Of a DNA stretch of 64,000 nucleotides, positions 26,409 through 35,510 are shown piece after piece. The stretch's first letter is position 1; each line of letters begins with the position of its first letter. The stretch is from the NCBI RefSeq assembly GCF_000968685.2, contig NZ_LAKD02000024.1, positions 40,234 through 104,233 of the forward strand. The letters run 5' to 3'. The DNA comes from Streptomyces antioxidans (lineage in GTDB: Bacteria; Actinomycetota; Actinomycetes; Streptomycetales; Streptomycetaceae). Below the pieces are notes generated by a model, which worked only from the letters and a program-made list of their open reading frames with translations, was not told where the DNA came from and ran no database searches. The translations under genes were made by a program, and so were the position numbers.

Positions 26409-27800
26409 CTAGACGACCTCGCGGCTGATCGGCTGCGGGTTCGGGGTGATGCCCCGGACCCGCGGCCGGCCCGGCTGCCGCAGCAGCAGGGCCACCGCCG
26501 CCGCCACCATGGAGATGCCCCCGGCGAGCGCGTACGCGCCGTCGTAACCCCAGGAGTCGACCACCATCGAGCCGAGGCCGCCGCCGAACAGTCCACTGAT
26601 CAGCTTTCCGCTGTACACCAGGCCGTAGTTGGTGGCGTTGTAGTTCTCCCCGAAGTAGTCCGGGGTCAGCGCCGCGAACATCGGGTAGAAGGCGCCGCCG
26701 CCGAACCCGGAGAGGAAGGCGAAGAACAGGAACAGCACCTCGTTGTGGATGTTCCCGGCCCAGATCACCCCGAACTGGGCCAGGCCCAGCACCACGATGA
26801 CGAACACCAGGGTCGGCTTCCGGCCCCACAGGTCGGAAAGCCAGCCCACCACACCGCGCCCGATACCGTTGATCACGGACATGATGCCCATGGACGAGGC
26901 CGCGACCAGTGGGCCGAAGCCCACCTCCTTGGCGTAGTCGACCTGGAAGGAGATGCCGAAGATGGACACTCCCGCGGTGAGCACCAGGGAGAACCACATC
27001 AGCGGCAGCATCCCGGTCTTGATGGCCTCCTTGGGCGTGTACTGCCGCGCCGCCGGCGGGTTCTTCGCCAGGCTGGCCGCGCTCTTGGCGTTGCCGTTGT
27101 AGCTCAGCGGGTCGATGTCGGCGGGCCACCAGTTCTTCGGCGGGTCCTTGAAGAACCAGGCGCAGATCGCCACGGCGATCAGCACGTAGACCCCGATGAG
27201 GTCCAGGACCTCGTCGAAGTTACCGGTGTCGAACCAGTAGTTGAAGATGAAGATGAACGGCAGCGCGCCATAGGCGAACCCGCCGTTGACGAACCCCGTC
27301 TTCGCCCCGCGCCGCTCCGGGAACCACTTGCCCACCATGTTGATGCAGGTGGCGTAGACGAACCCGGAGCCCAGCCCGCCGACGACGCCGAAGCCGAGGA
27401 TCGCCCCGAAGACGTTGTCGACGTGGGAGAGGGCCAGGAAGCCGATCAGGCAGAGCCCGGCTCCCAGGAACATCGCCTTGCGCGCGGTCAGGATCCCCTT
27501 CTCCCGCAGCCATCCGGCCGGGAAGGCGATGCCCGCCTGGAAGAACACCCAGACGCTGAGGATCCAGAAGGTGTTGCTCTGGGTCCAGCCGTGCGCCTCC
27601 GAGAGGGTGTCCTCCGCCGAGCCGTACGCGTACTCGGACACGCTGATGGCCATCATCGCGATCCACGGCAGATAGACCATCAGCTTGCGGCTGTGGCCCA
27701 GGATGTCGCGATCGGTCTCGCCGATGCGATACGTGCGGCCCTTGCTGTCCTGCACTTCACGGAAGGGAAGGACCCCTCCCGGCTGATCTGCTGTGCTCAT
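26409..27800 (-). CDS. MFS transporter, oxalate/formate antiporter (OFA) family, second copy
   Basis: 463 residues with about 12 membrane segments after a 40-residue hydrophilic N-terminus. Family blocks: GGLGSGFVYATCINMVGKWFPER, RRGAKTGFVNGGFAYG and the loop DLWGRKPTLVF. The ATG at 27800 has AAGGGGA upstream; a longer reading would run into the acyl-CoA synthetase gene. Last gene of the oxalate operon (decarboxylase, CoA transferase, acyl-CoA synthetase, carrier), which supports oxalate uptake or oxalate/formate exchange. No small-subunit gene follows this copy. It ends convergent with the Ebo operon. Confidence 0.85.
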   Translation of the reverse strand: MSTADQPGGVLPFREVQDSKGRTYRIGETDRDILGHSRKLMVYLPWIAMMAISVSEYAYGSAEDTLSEAHGWTQSNTFWILSVWVFFQAGIAFPAGWLREKGILTARKAMFLGAGLCLIGFLALSHVDNVFGAILGFGVVGGLGSGFVYATCINMVGKWFPERRGAKTGFVNGGFAYGALPFIFIFNYWFDTGNFDEVLDLIGVYVLIAVAICAWFFKDPPKNWWPADIDPLSYNGNAKSAASLAKNPPAARQYTPKEAIKTGMLPLMWFSLVLTAGVSIFGISFQVDYAKEVGFGPLVAASSMGIMSVINGIGRGVVGWLSDLWGRKPTLVFVIVVLGLAQFGVIWAGNIHNEVLFLFFAFLSGFGGGAFYPMFAALTPDYFGENYNATNYGLVYSGKLISGLFGGGLGSMVVDSWGYDGAYALAGGISMVAAAVALLLRQPGRPRVRGITPNPQPISREVV

Positions 27801-27876
27801 GTCGTCCCCTTGGCTTCGAAGGAACCCGGCCAGCGCCCCCTGTCCAAACTCTTCGTGCTCCGGGAAACGCGGGTGC

Positions 27877-30012
27877 TTAAGGGAGCAACCCCGCCGACCT
27901 GGCCCAGCGGTACTTGGCACCCAGGACGGCCACCGGCTTCTCGGTGGTGTACGGATAGGCCACGACCCCGCGCTCGAAGAGGTAGGCGCACGCCTCCTCG
28001 ACCTCGGTGTCACCCGCGAGCGAGGCCACCACCGGTTTGGCGATGCCCCGGGCACGGAACTCCTCGACGACCCGCGCGGTCAGCTCGGCGAACACCATCG
28101 GCGGGGTGACGATGGTGTGCCAGTAGCCCAGGACCAGGGCGTGGATCCGCGGATCCTCCAGGCCCAGCCGGATGGTCGCCTCGTAGGTGGACGGCGGTTC
28201 GCCGCCGGTGATGTCCACCGGGTTCCCGGCCGCGCCGAACGGCGGGATGAAGCGGCGGAACGCGGCGTCCAGGTCGTCCGGGATCTCCATCAGGGACAGC
28301 CCGTTGTCGACGATCGCGTCCGACAGCAGCACCCCGGAGCCCCCGGCGCCGGTGATGATGACGACGTTGTCGCCCTGGGGCGCGGGCAGCACGGGCAGCG
28401 CCCGCGCGTACTCCAGCATCTCGTTGAGGCCCGGCGCCCGGATCACCCCGGCCTGCCGCAGGATGTCGTCATAGACCGCGTCGTCCCCGGCCAGCGCGCC
28501 GGTGTGGGACCCGGCCGCCCTGGCCCCCGCCGCCGTACGGCCCGCCTTGAGGACCACCACCGGCTTCCTGGGCACCGTGGCCCGTGCCGCCTCCACGAAG
28601 GCCCGGCCGTCCTTGAGGTCCTCCAGGTGCATCGCGATGCACTGGGTGCGGTCGTCCTCACCGAACCAGGTGAGCAGATCGTCCTCGTCCAGGTCCGACT
28701 TGTTGCCGAGCCCGACGATGGCCGAGACACCGGTCCTGGTGGTCCGGGCGAAGCCGAGGATGGCCATCCCGATGCCACCGGACTGCGAGGTGAGCGCCAC
28801 CGGCCCCTTGACGTCGTACGGGGTGCAGAAGGTGGCGCACAGGTCCTGCCAGGTGGAGTAGTAGCCGTAGATGTTGGGCCCCAGCAGCCGCACCCCGTGC
28901 TCCTCGGCGATGGCCACGATCCGCGCCTGGAGCTCGTGTTCACCGGTCTCGGCGAAGCCGGACGGGATCAGCACCGCGTTCGGGATGCCCTTGCGGCCGA
29001 CCTCCTCCAGCGCGGCGGGCACGAACTTCGCGGGGATCGCGAAGACCGCCACATCCACCTCGCCCGGGACGTCCGTGACGGTCTTGTACGCCTTGCGGCC
29101 CAGGATGTCGTCGGCCTTCGGGTTCACCGGGTGGATCTCCCCGGGGAAGCCGCCGTCGATGAGGTTGCGCATCACCGAATTGCCGATCTTCCCCTGCTCA
29201 CTGGAGGCGCCCACCACCGCCACCGAGCGCGGCTGCATCAGCCGGCGCATCGAGCCCAGGATCTCCTCGCGCGAGTAGCGGCGGCGCGTCCGCGGGGCCG
29301 GGTCGCCGATCAGCAGCCGCACATCGGCGGCCAGCACCCCGCTCGCGGTGGCGAACACCGGGTTGAGGTCGACCTCGGTGATCTCGGGGAAGTCCGCCAC
29401 CAGCCGGGAGACCCGCACGATCAGTTCGGCGAGCGCCGCCCGGTCCACCGCCTCCCCGCCGCGCACCCCGCGCAGCACCTCCGCGGCGCGGATCCCGTCC
29501 AGCATCGACAGCGCCTCGTCCCTCGTCGCCGGGGCCAGCCGGAAGGTGATGTCCTTCAACACCTCCACCAGCACCCCGCCGAGCCCGAACGCCACCACCT
29601 TCCCGAAGGTGGGATCGGTGACCGCGCCGACGATGACCTCCTGACCGCCGTCCGGGATCATCTGCTGCACCTGGACGCCCAGGATCCGGGCCTCGGCGTC
29701 ATAGCCACGGGCGTTGTCGACGATCGTGGTGAACGCGCTCCGCACCTCGGCGCTGGACGTCAGCCCCACCCGCACCCCGCCCGCGTCGGTCTTGTGCAGG
29801 ATGTCCGGGGACACGATCTTCAGGACCACGGGGAAGCCGATCCGGTCGGCGAGCGCCACCGCCTCGTCGGCGGACTCCGCCAGCCCCTCGGCCGGGGTCG
29901 GGATGCCGTACGCGTCGGTGATCCGTTTCCCCTCGGGGGCGGTCAGCGCCGTGCGCCCCTCGGCGCGGGCGGCGTCCAGCACCGCGCGCACAGCGTCGTT
30001 GTCGTACGTCAC
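27877..30012 (-). CDS. ADP-forming acyl-CoA synthetase (acetate--CoA ligase family, fused ATP-grasp and CoA-ligase domains)
   Basis: 711 residues. The order is ATP-grasp domain first (about 1-235, FPVVLKIVSPDILHKTDAGGV), then CoA-binding (from about 255, RSVAVVGASSEQGKIGNSV), then succinyl-CoA-ligase-like domains with SQSGG (409-413) and the phospho-His loop GSHTGALAG (His503). The family makes acyl-CoA from an acid, ATP and CoA. Here it probably supplies the CoA thioester that primes oxalate metabolism, for instance oxalyl-CoA or formyl-CoA (inference). It begins 2 bp after the CoA-transferase stop, so the genes are co-transcribed. Confidence 0.85.
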   Translation of the reverse strand: MTYDNDAVRAVLDAARAEGRTALTAPEGKRITDAYGIPTPAEGLAESADEAVALADRIGFPVVLKIVSPDILHKTDAGGVRVGLTSSAEVRSAFTTIVDNARGYDAEARILGVQVQQMIPDGGQEVIVGAVTDPTFGKVVAFGLGGVLVEVLKDITFRLAPATRDEALSMLDGIRAAEVLRGVRGGEAVDRAALAELIVRVSRLVADFPEITEVDLNPVFATASGVLAADVRLLIGDPAPRTRRRYSREEILGSMRRLMQPRSVAVVGASSEQGKIGNSVMRNLIDGGFPGEIHPVNPKADDILGRKAYKTVTDVPGEVDVAVFAIPAKFVPAALEEVGRKGIPNAVLIPSGFAETGEHELQARIVAIAEEHGVRLLGPNIYGYYSTWQDLCATFCTPYDVKGPVALTSQSGGIGMAILGFARTTRTGVSAIVGLGNKSDLDEDDLLTWFGEDDRTQCIAMHLEDLKDGRAFVEAARATVPRKPVVVLKAGRTAAGARAAGSHTGALAGDDAVYDDILRQAGVIRAPGLNEMLEYARALPVLPAPQGDNVVIITGAGGSGVLLSDAIVDNGLSLMEIPDDLDAAFRRFIPPFGAAGNPVDITGGEPPSTYEATIRLGLEDPRIHALVLGYWHTIVTPPMVFAELTARVVEEFRARGIAKPVVASLAGDTEVEEACAYLFERGVVAYPYTTEKPVAVLGAKYRWARSAGLLP

Positions 30013-30014
30013 CG

Positions 30015-31262
30015 TCAGATCACTCCGTTCGTCTTGAGCAGCCGCACTTCCTCGTCGCCGAGCCCCAGCTCCCCGACGTAGACCTCTTCGTTGTGCTCAC
30101 CCAGCAGCGGGGAGCGCTCGACCCGGACCGGGGAGTCGGAGAGCTTCAGCGGGGAGCCGACCGTGGTGAAGGAGCCGCGCTCGGGGTGGTCGACCTCGAC
30201 GATCATCTCGTTGGCCGCGAGCGACGCGTCCTCGACGATCTCCTTGGTGGACAGGATCGGGCCGCACGGGATGTTGTGCGCCGTCAGCTGCTCCAGCACC
30301 TGCCACTTCGGCAGGGTGCTCGACCACTCCTCGATCAGCTGGAACATCTTGGCCAGCTTCGGCAACCGCGCCTCGGGCGAGGCCCACTCCGGGTCCCCGG
30401 CCAGCTCGGGGCGGCCGATCAGCCGGGTGATCGGCTCCCAGCCGACCGGCTGCACGATGACGTACACGTAGTCATTGGGGCCGCCGGGCGCGCACTTGAC
30501 CGCCCAGCCGGGCTGGCCGCCACCGCTGGCGTTGCCACTGCGCGGCACCTCGTCGCCGAAGTCCTCATTCGGGTACTCGGCGAGCGACCCGTGGGCCAGC
30601 CGCTGCTGGTCGCGCAGCTTCACCCGGCACAGATTGAGCACCGCGTGCTGCATCGCCACGTTGACCCGCTGGCCGCGCCCGGTCTGGGTGCGCTGGTAGA
30701 GCGCGGCGAGGATGCCCGCCACACAGTGCACCCCGGTGCCGGAGTCGCCGATCTGGGCACCCGTGGCCAGCGGCGGGCCGTCCTCGAAGCCGGTCGTGGA
30801 CATCGACCCGCCCATGGCCTGCGCGACCACCTCGTACGCCTTGAACTTGGTGTACGGGCCGTCACCGAACCCCTTGATCGAGGCGTAGACCAGCCTTGGG
30901 TTGATCTCCTGGATGCGCTCCCAGGAGAACCCCATGCGGTCCACCGCGCCCGGACCGAAGTTCTCCACCAGGACGTCGCTGCGGCGGATCAGCTCGGTCA
31001 GGAGCTCCTTGCCGCGCTCGCTCTTGGTGTTCAGCGTGATGCTCCGCTTGTTGCAGTTGAGCATCGTGAAGTAGAGCGAGTCCACGTCCGGGAGGTCGCG
31101 CAGTTGCTTGCGGGTGATGTCGCCGGTGACGTTCTCCAGCTTGATCACATCCGCGCCCAGCCAGGCGAGCAGCTGGGTGGCGGAGGGACCTGACTGCACA
31201 TGCGTCATATCGAGGACGCGGACGCCCGACAGGGCCTGATGGGCCTCAAGAGCCTGGGACAT
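30015..31262 (-). CDS. frc: Formyl-CoA transferase (class III CoA-transferase)
   Basis: 415 residues, the usual length. Moves CoA from formyl-CoA to oxalate. The catalytic aspartate lies in IGDSGTG (Asp173), the glycine-rich loop that closes over the active site is SGGGQP (about 246-251), and [14 protein letters not shown] and [13 protein letters not shown] are standard family blocks. Neighbours are a ThDP-dependent oxalyl-CoA decarboxylase (12 bp upstream) and an acyl-CoA synthetase (2 bp downstream). A succinyl-CoA-dependent variant cannot be excluded, and the nearby succinyl-CoA ligase would fit it. Confidence 0.88.
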   Translation of the reverse strand: MSQALEAHQALSGVRVLDMTHVQSGPSATQLLAWLGADVIKLENVTGDITRKQLRDLPDVDSLYFTMLNCNKRSITLNTKSERGKELLTELIRRSDVLVENFGPGAVDRMGFSWERIQEINPRLVYASIKGFGDGPYTKFKAYEVVAQAMGGSMSTTGFEDGPPLATGAQIGDSGTGVHCVAGILAALYQRTQTGRGQRVNVAMQHAVLNLCRVKLRDQQRLAHGSLAEYPNEDFGDEVPRSGNASGGGQPGWAVKCAPGGPNDYVYVIVQPVGWEPITRLIGRPELAGDPEWASPEARLPKLAKMFQLIEEWSSTLPKWQVLEQLTAHNIPCGPILSTKEIVEDASLAANEMIVEVDHPERGSFTTVGSPLKLSDSPVRVERSPLLGEHNEEVYVGELGLGDEEVRLLKTNGVI

Positions 31263-31274
31263 GGTGGCGCCTCC

Positions 31275-32990
31275 CTACTTGTACATGGTCTGGTTCATGG
31301 TTCCGGGGGCGTACGCGTCCGGGTCCACCCAGACGTTGATCAGCGATGGCTTGCCGGACTCGCGGGCGCGGCGCAGCGCCGGGCCGATGTCCGCCGGGTC
31401 GCGGACCTCCTCGCCGTGGCCGCCGAGCATCCGCGCGAACTGGTCGTAGGGCACGTCGCCGAGGGTGTTGCCGACCCGCTCCCGGTCCTCGCCGTACTTG
31501 GCCTTCTGGCCGTAACGGATCTGGTTCATCGAGGAGTTGTTGCCGACGATGCCGACGAACGGCAGGTCGAAGCGGACCAGCGTCTCGAAGTCCCAGCCGG
31601 TCAGGGAGAACGCGCCGTCGCCGAAGAGCGCCACCACCTCCTTGTCGGGGCGGGCCTTCTTGGCGGCCATCACGAACGGCACCCCGACGCCGAGCGTCCC
31701 CAGCGGGCCCGGGTCCATCCAGTGGCCTGGCGACTTGGGCTGGACCACCTGGCCGGAGAAGGTGACGATGTCGCCGCCGTCGCCGATGTAGATCGAGTCC
31801 TCGGTGAGGAAGTCGTTGATCTCGCTGACCAGGCGGTAGGGGTGGATGGGGGAGGCGTCGGAACGGAGGCTGGGCAGCCGCTTCTCGAGCGCCTTCTGTT
31901 CGGCGGCCCGCAGCTCGTCCAGCCACTCCTTGCGCTTGCCTGCCCCGCCATTACTGTGCCTTATGGGGGGCACCCCCCCAAACCCCCCTAGGCCCGAGGC
32001 GGCCTGGGTGACGGCGGAGAGGATCAGCCCCGCGTCGCCCACGATGCCGAGGTCGATGTCCCGGTTCTTGCCGACCGTGCGGTAGTCGAGGTCGATCTGG
32101 ACCACGGTGGCGTCGGGGGAGAGCCGCTTGCCGTAGCCCATCCGGAAGTCGAAGGGCGTGCCGACGATGACGATGAGGTCGGCATTGGAGAATGCGTAGC
32201 GACGGGAGAGCTGGAAGTGGTGGGGATCGCCGGGCGGCAGGGTGCCGCGCCCCGCGCCGTTCATATACGCGGGCACGTTCAGGGTGCGCACCAGCTCGGT
32301 GGCCGCGCCGGTGGCACGGGTGGTCCACACCTGGCTGCCCAGCAGGATCGCGGGCCTCTCGGCCTGGACCAGCAGATCGGCCAGCTTCTGGACGGACTCG
32401 GGGTCGCCCGCGTTGCGGGTGGAGGCGCGGTAGTGCCCGGGCTCGGGGACGCGGGCCTTGTCCACCGGCACCTTGGCGTCGAGCACATCGCGCGGGATCT
32501 CCAGGAAGGAGGGCCCGGGGGCGCCGTGGAAGCACTCGCGGAAGGCCATGGAGACCATGTCGGCGGCGCGGGCGGTGTCCGGGACGGTGGCGGCGAACTT
32601 GGTGATCGGCGCCATCATGTCCACGTGCGGTAGGTCCTGGAGGGATCCCATCTTGTGCTGGTTGTGGGCGCCCTGGCCGCCGATGAGCAGCATCGGTGAC
32701 TCGGCGCGGAAGGCGTTGGCGACACCGGTGACGGCGTCGGTGGTGCCGGGGCCGGCCGTGACGACGGCGCAGCCCGGCTTGCCGGTGATCCGGGCGTAGC
32801 CGTCGGCGGCGTGGGCGGCGACCTGTTCGTGGCGCACATCGATGACATCGATGCCCTCGTCGACGCAGCCGTCGTAGATGTCGATGATGTGGCCGCCGCA
32901 GAGGGTGTAGATGACCTCGACGCCTTCTGCCTTGAGTGCTTTGGCGACCAGGTGCCCGCCGGAGATGAGGTCCTGGCTGTCGTCGGGCAT
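31275..32990 (-). CDS. Probable oxalyl-CoA decarboxylase (ThDP-dependent, acetolactate-synthase-like fold)
   Basis: 571 residues with the three-domain ThDP fold. The cofactor-activating Glu55 is in RHEQVAAHAADGYAR and the ThDP/Mg motif begins GDGAFSLTG (457) and ends in NN (484-485). By sequence alone it could be called acetolactate synthase; the immediate coupling to formyl-CoA transferase makes oxalyl-CoA to formyl-CoA plus CO2 the better call. An unusual Gly/Pro-rich insertion (about residues 333-350) is encoded by a G-run palindrome. First gene of the minus-strand oxalate operon; an operator-like site lies about 65 bp upstream. Confidence 0.78.
   Translation of the reverse strand: MPDDSQDLISGGHLVAKALKAEGVEVIYTLCGGHIIDIYDGCVDEGIDVIDVRHEQVAAHAADGYARITGKPGCAVVTAGPGTTDAVTGVANAFRAESPMLLIGGQGAHNQHKMGSLQDLPHVDMMAPITKFAATVPDTARAADMVSMAFRECFHGAPGPSFLEIPRDVLDAKVPVDKARVPEPGHYRASTRNAGDPESVQKLADLLVQAERPAILLGSQVWTTRATGAATELVRTLNVPAYMNGAGRGTLPPGDPHHFQLSRRYAFSNADLIVIVGTPFDFRMGYGKRLSPDATVVQIDLDYRTVGKNRDIDLGIVGDAGLILSAVTQAASGLGGFGGVPPIRHSNGGAGKRKEWLDELRAAEQKALEKRLPSLRSDASPIHPYRLVSEINDFLTEDSIYIGDGGDIVTFSGQVVQPKSPGHWMDPGPLGTLGVGVPFVMAAKKARPDKEVVALFGDGAFSLTGWDFETLVRFDLPFVGIVGNNSSMNQIRYGQKAKYGEDRERVGNTLGDVPYDQFARMLGGHGEEVRDPADIGPALRRARESGKPSLINVWVDPDAYAPGTMNQTMYK
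31965..31988 (-). repeat. G-run palindrome inserted in the decarboxylase coding sequence
   Basis: On the plus strand the run is G6-CA-C7-AAA-C6; on the coding (minus) strand it reads as three G or C runs able to pair as a hairpin or form a quadruplex. It stays in frame and encodes GGFGGVPP. It looks like a short intergenic-type element caught inside a gene. Confidence 0.6.
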
Positions 32991-33053
32991 GGCGAATCGC
33001 GTCCCTTCGTAGGGGGTCGGTGCGGCCTCGCTGGTGGATTGCTGGATTGCCAG

Positions 33054-33082
33054 ATTGCATACAGTCGACGTTATCCTGTATG
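33054..33082 (+). promoter_or_regulatory. Operator-like site 3 and inverted repeat CATACAG-N11-CTGTATG between oxc and sucC
   Basis: ATTGCATACAGTCGAC (33054-33069) matches the consensus of the sites at 1856 and 3517. Overlapping it is a perfect 7-bp inverted repeat, CATACAG at 33058-33064 and CTGTATG at 33076-33082, suited to a dimeric regulator. It lies between the divergent decarboxylase operon and the succinyl-CoA ligase operon and could control both. Confidence 0.62.
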
Positions 33083-33189
33083 AACTTTGTTATCCCACCA
33101 TCGGCCGAGCGATGTCCAGGGGGCGTGCGCCACTCGTTCCATCCAGCGCTGGATCAAGCGCTGTTGACGGCCCATCAGGGAGCTGGCAA

Positions 33190-34407
33190 ATGGACCTGTA
33201 CGAACACCAGGCACGGGAACTCCTCCACCACAACGGTGTCCCGGTGCCGAGGGCGGAGGTCGTGGACACGGCCGAAGCCGCCCGCGCCGCCGCCGAACGG
33301 CTCGGCGGCCGCGTCGTCATCAAGGCCCAGGTGAAGACCGGCGGCCGGGGCAAGGCGGGCGGGGTGAAGCTCGCCGACGACCCGGCCGCGGCCGAGCTGA
33401 CCGCACGCCGGATCCTCGGCATGGACATCAAGGGGCACACCGTCCACCGGGTGATGGTGGCCGAACCCATCGAGGTGGAGCGGGAGATGTACCTCGGCTT
33501 CGCCCTGGACCGGGCCGCGGGCCGCTTCCTCGCCATCGCCTCCGCCGAGGGTGGTATGGAGATCGAGGAGGTCGCGGCGCGCCGCCCCGAGGCGGTGGCC
33601 CGGATCGCGGTCGACCCGGCCGAGGGGGTGACCGAGGCGAAGGCCGCCGAGATCGCCGTCGCCGGGGGACTTCCGCGCGAGACGGCCGGGACCATCCGGC
33701 GGCTGTGGACCGTGCTGACCGCGCACGACGCCCTCCTGGTCGAGGTCAACCCGCTGGTGGTGACCCGCGGCGGGGCGATCGTGGCCCTGGACGGAAAGGT
33801 CACCCTGGACGACAACGCGCGGTTCCGGCAGCCGTCATGGGACGACGGTGGCGGCGCGGGCGGCGCGGGCGGCGCGGATGGCGGCGCGGGCAATGCGGGC
33901 GGTGCGGTCGCCGCGGGTGGTGCGGGTGGTGCGGATGACCGCGCCCGGGACTCGCTGGAGGCCAGGGCCGCGGCCGCCGGGCTCGGCTATGTGAAGCTGG
34001 ACGGCCAGGTGGGCGTCATCGGCAATGGCGCGGGCCTGGTGATGTCCACCCTGGACGTCGTCGCGGGCTGCGGCGCCCGCCCGGCCGACTTCCTCGACAT
34101 CGGCGGCGGCGCCTCGGCCCAGGTGATGGCGGACGGTCTCTCCCTCGTCCTCGACGACCCGGATGTGCGCTCCGTCCTGGTCAACGTCTTCGGAGGCATC
34201 ACCGCCTGCGACGCGGTGGCGGACGGGATCGTGCGCGCGCTGGACACGGTGCCCCTCACCAAGCCGCTGGTGGTCCGGCTCGACGGCAACAACGCCGCAC
34301 GTGGCCGGGCGATCATTGGCACATTGGCTCATCCACTCGTCCACCAGGCCGACACCATGGACGGCGCCGCGGCTCGCGCGGCCGAACTCGCGGCGTCCGC
34401 CGCATAA
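33190..34407 (+). CDS. sucC: Succinyl-CoA ligase (ADP-forming) beta subunit paralogue
   Basis: 405 residues. N-terminal [12 protein letters not shown], the ATP-grasp block [25 protein letters not shown] and the CoA-ligase part [10 protein letters not shown] and [10 protein letters not shown] are classic. A Gly/Ala-rich segment (about 219-249), built from GGCGCG repeats, replaces the usual link between the ATP-grasp and ligase domains and is unlike normal SucC. The ATG at 33190 has AGGGAG upstream. It is divergent from the oxalate operon across an operator-like site; with sucD 13 bp downstream it would couple ATP to succinyl-CoA or a related CoA ester, perhaps the CoA donor for oxalate activation (inference). 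Confidence 0.85.
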   Translation: MDLYEHQARELLHHNGVPVPRAEVVDTAEAARAAAERLGGRVVIKAQVKTGGRGKAGGVKLADDPAAAELTARRILGMDIKGHTVHRVMVAEPIEVEREMYLGFALDRAAGRFLAIASAEGGMEIEEVAARRPEAVARIAVDPAEGVTEAKAAEIAVAGGLPRETAGTIRRLWTVLTAHDALLVEVNPLVVTRGGAIVALDGKVTLDDNARFRQPSWDDGGGAGGAGGADGGAGNAGGAVAAGGAGGADDRARDSLEARAAAAGLGYVKLDGQVGVIGNGAGLVMSTLDVVAGCGARPADFLDIGGGASAQVMADGLSLVLDDPDVRSVLVNVFGGITACDAVADGIVRALDTVPLTKPLVVRLDGNNAARGRAIIGTLAHPLVHQADTMDGAAARAAELAASAA

Positions 34408-34420
34408 GGGGGCTCCTCGC

Positions 34421-35317
34421 ATGGCCATCTTCCTCACCAAGGACAGCAAGGTCATCGTCCAGGGCATGACCGGCGCGGAAGGCATGAAGCACACCCGGCG
34501 GATGCTCGCCGCGGGCACCGATGTCGTCGGCGGAGTCAATCCGCGCAAGGCCGGCACCCGGGTCGACGTCGACGGCCGTACGGTGCCCGTCTTCGGCTCC
34601 GTACGCGAGGCCATGGACATCACCGGCGCCGATGTGAGCGTCCTCTTCGTCCCGCCGCCCCACGCCAAGGCCGCCGTCACCGAGGCAGCCGACGCCGGGA
34701 TCCCGCTAGCCGTCGTCATCACCGAGGGCATCCCGGTGCACGACGCGGTGGCCTTCCAGGCGTACGCACGGGCCCGCGCCACCAGGGTCATCGGCCCGAA
34801 CTGCCCCGGACTGATCTCCCCGGGCCAGTCCAACGCCGGGATCATCCCCGCCGACATCACCAAGCCGGGCCGGATCGGGCTGGTGTCCAAGTCCGGCACC
34901 CTCACCTACCAACTGATGTACGAGCTGCGCGACATCGGCTTCTCCACCTGCGTGGGCATCGGCGGCGACCCGGTCATCGGCACCACCCACATCGACGCGC
35001 TCGCCGCGTTCGAGGACGACCCCGACACCGATCTGATCGTGATGATCGGCGAGATCGGCGGCGACGCGGAGGAGCGGGCCGCGCGCCACATCGCCGACCG
35101 CGTCACCAAGCCGGTCGTCGGCTATATCGCGGGCTTCACCGCCCCCGAGGGCAGGACGATGGGTCATGCGGGCGCCATCGTCTCCGGCTCCTCGGGCACC
35201 GCGGCGGCCAAGAAGGCGGCGCTGGAGGCGGCGGGCGTCAGCGTGGGAGCGACCCCGACCGAGACCGCCGGGCTGGTATTGGCCCTTCTGGCCGAAACAC
35301 CCGGCAACCGAGCGTGA
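34421..35317 (+). CDS. sucD: Succinyl-CoA ligase (ADP-forming) alpha subunit paralogue
   Basis: 298 residues, normal length. The CoA-binding N-terminus includes [25 protein letters not shown] and SKSGTLTY are conserved; the phosphorylated histidine lies in [10 protein letters not shown] (His249). It pairs with the preceding sucC to make an alpha/beta ligase. The genome presumably has another pair for the TCA cycle, since this one is tied to oxalate genes. Only a weak G-rich ribosome binding site precedes the ATG. Confidence 0.88.
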   Translation: MAIFLTKDSKVIVQGMTGAEGMKHTRRMLAAGTDVVGGVNPRKAGTRVDVDGRTVPVFGSVREAMDITGADVSVLFVPPPHAKAAVTEAADAGIPLAVVITEGIPVHDAVAFQAYARARATRVIGPNCPGLISPGQSNAGIIPADITKPGRIGLVSKSGTLTYQLMYELRDIGFSTCVGIGGDPVIGTTHIDALAAFEDDPDTDLIVMIGEIGGDAEERAARHIADRVTKPVVGYIAGFTAPEGRTMGHAGAIVSGSSGTAAAKKAALEAAGVSVGATPTETAGLVLALLAETPGNRA

Positions 35318-35510
35318 TGTGAGCCATACCCGGTCCGCGATCGGCTCACCGCCACGCCCGGTGCCACTACCTTCCCCCGTACGCACTCCCGTGCCCCACG
35401 GGCGTCGTACGCGCATCCAGCACACCCAGCGCACCCCCGCCGTACGGGCGTCCCCGCCGTACGGCCCGCCACATCCCGCCCCGCCTGTGCAACGAGAGCG
35501 GAGATCACCG

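Noticed and set aside
31275..32990. Acetolactate synthase as the name of the ThDP enzyme
   Set aside because: The fold fits, but there is no regulatory-subunit gene beside it, and coupling to formyl-CoA transferase favours oxalyl-CoA decarboxylase.
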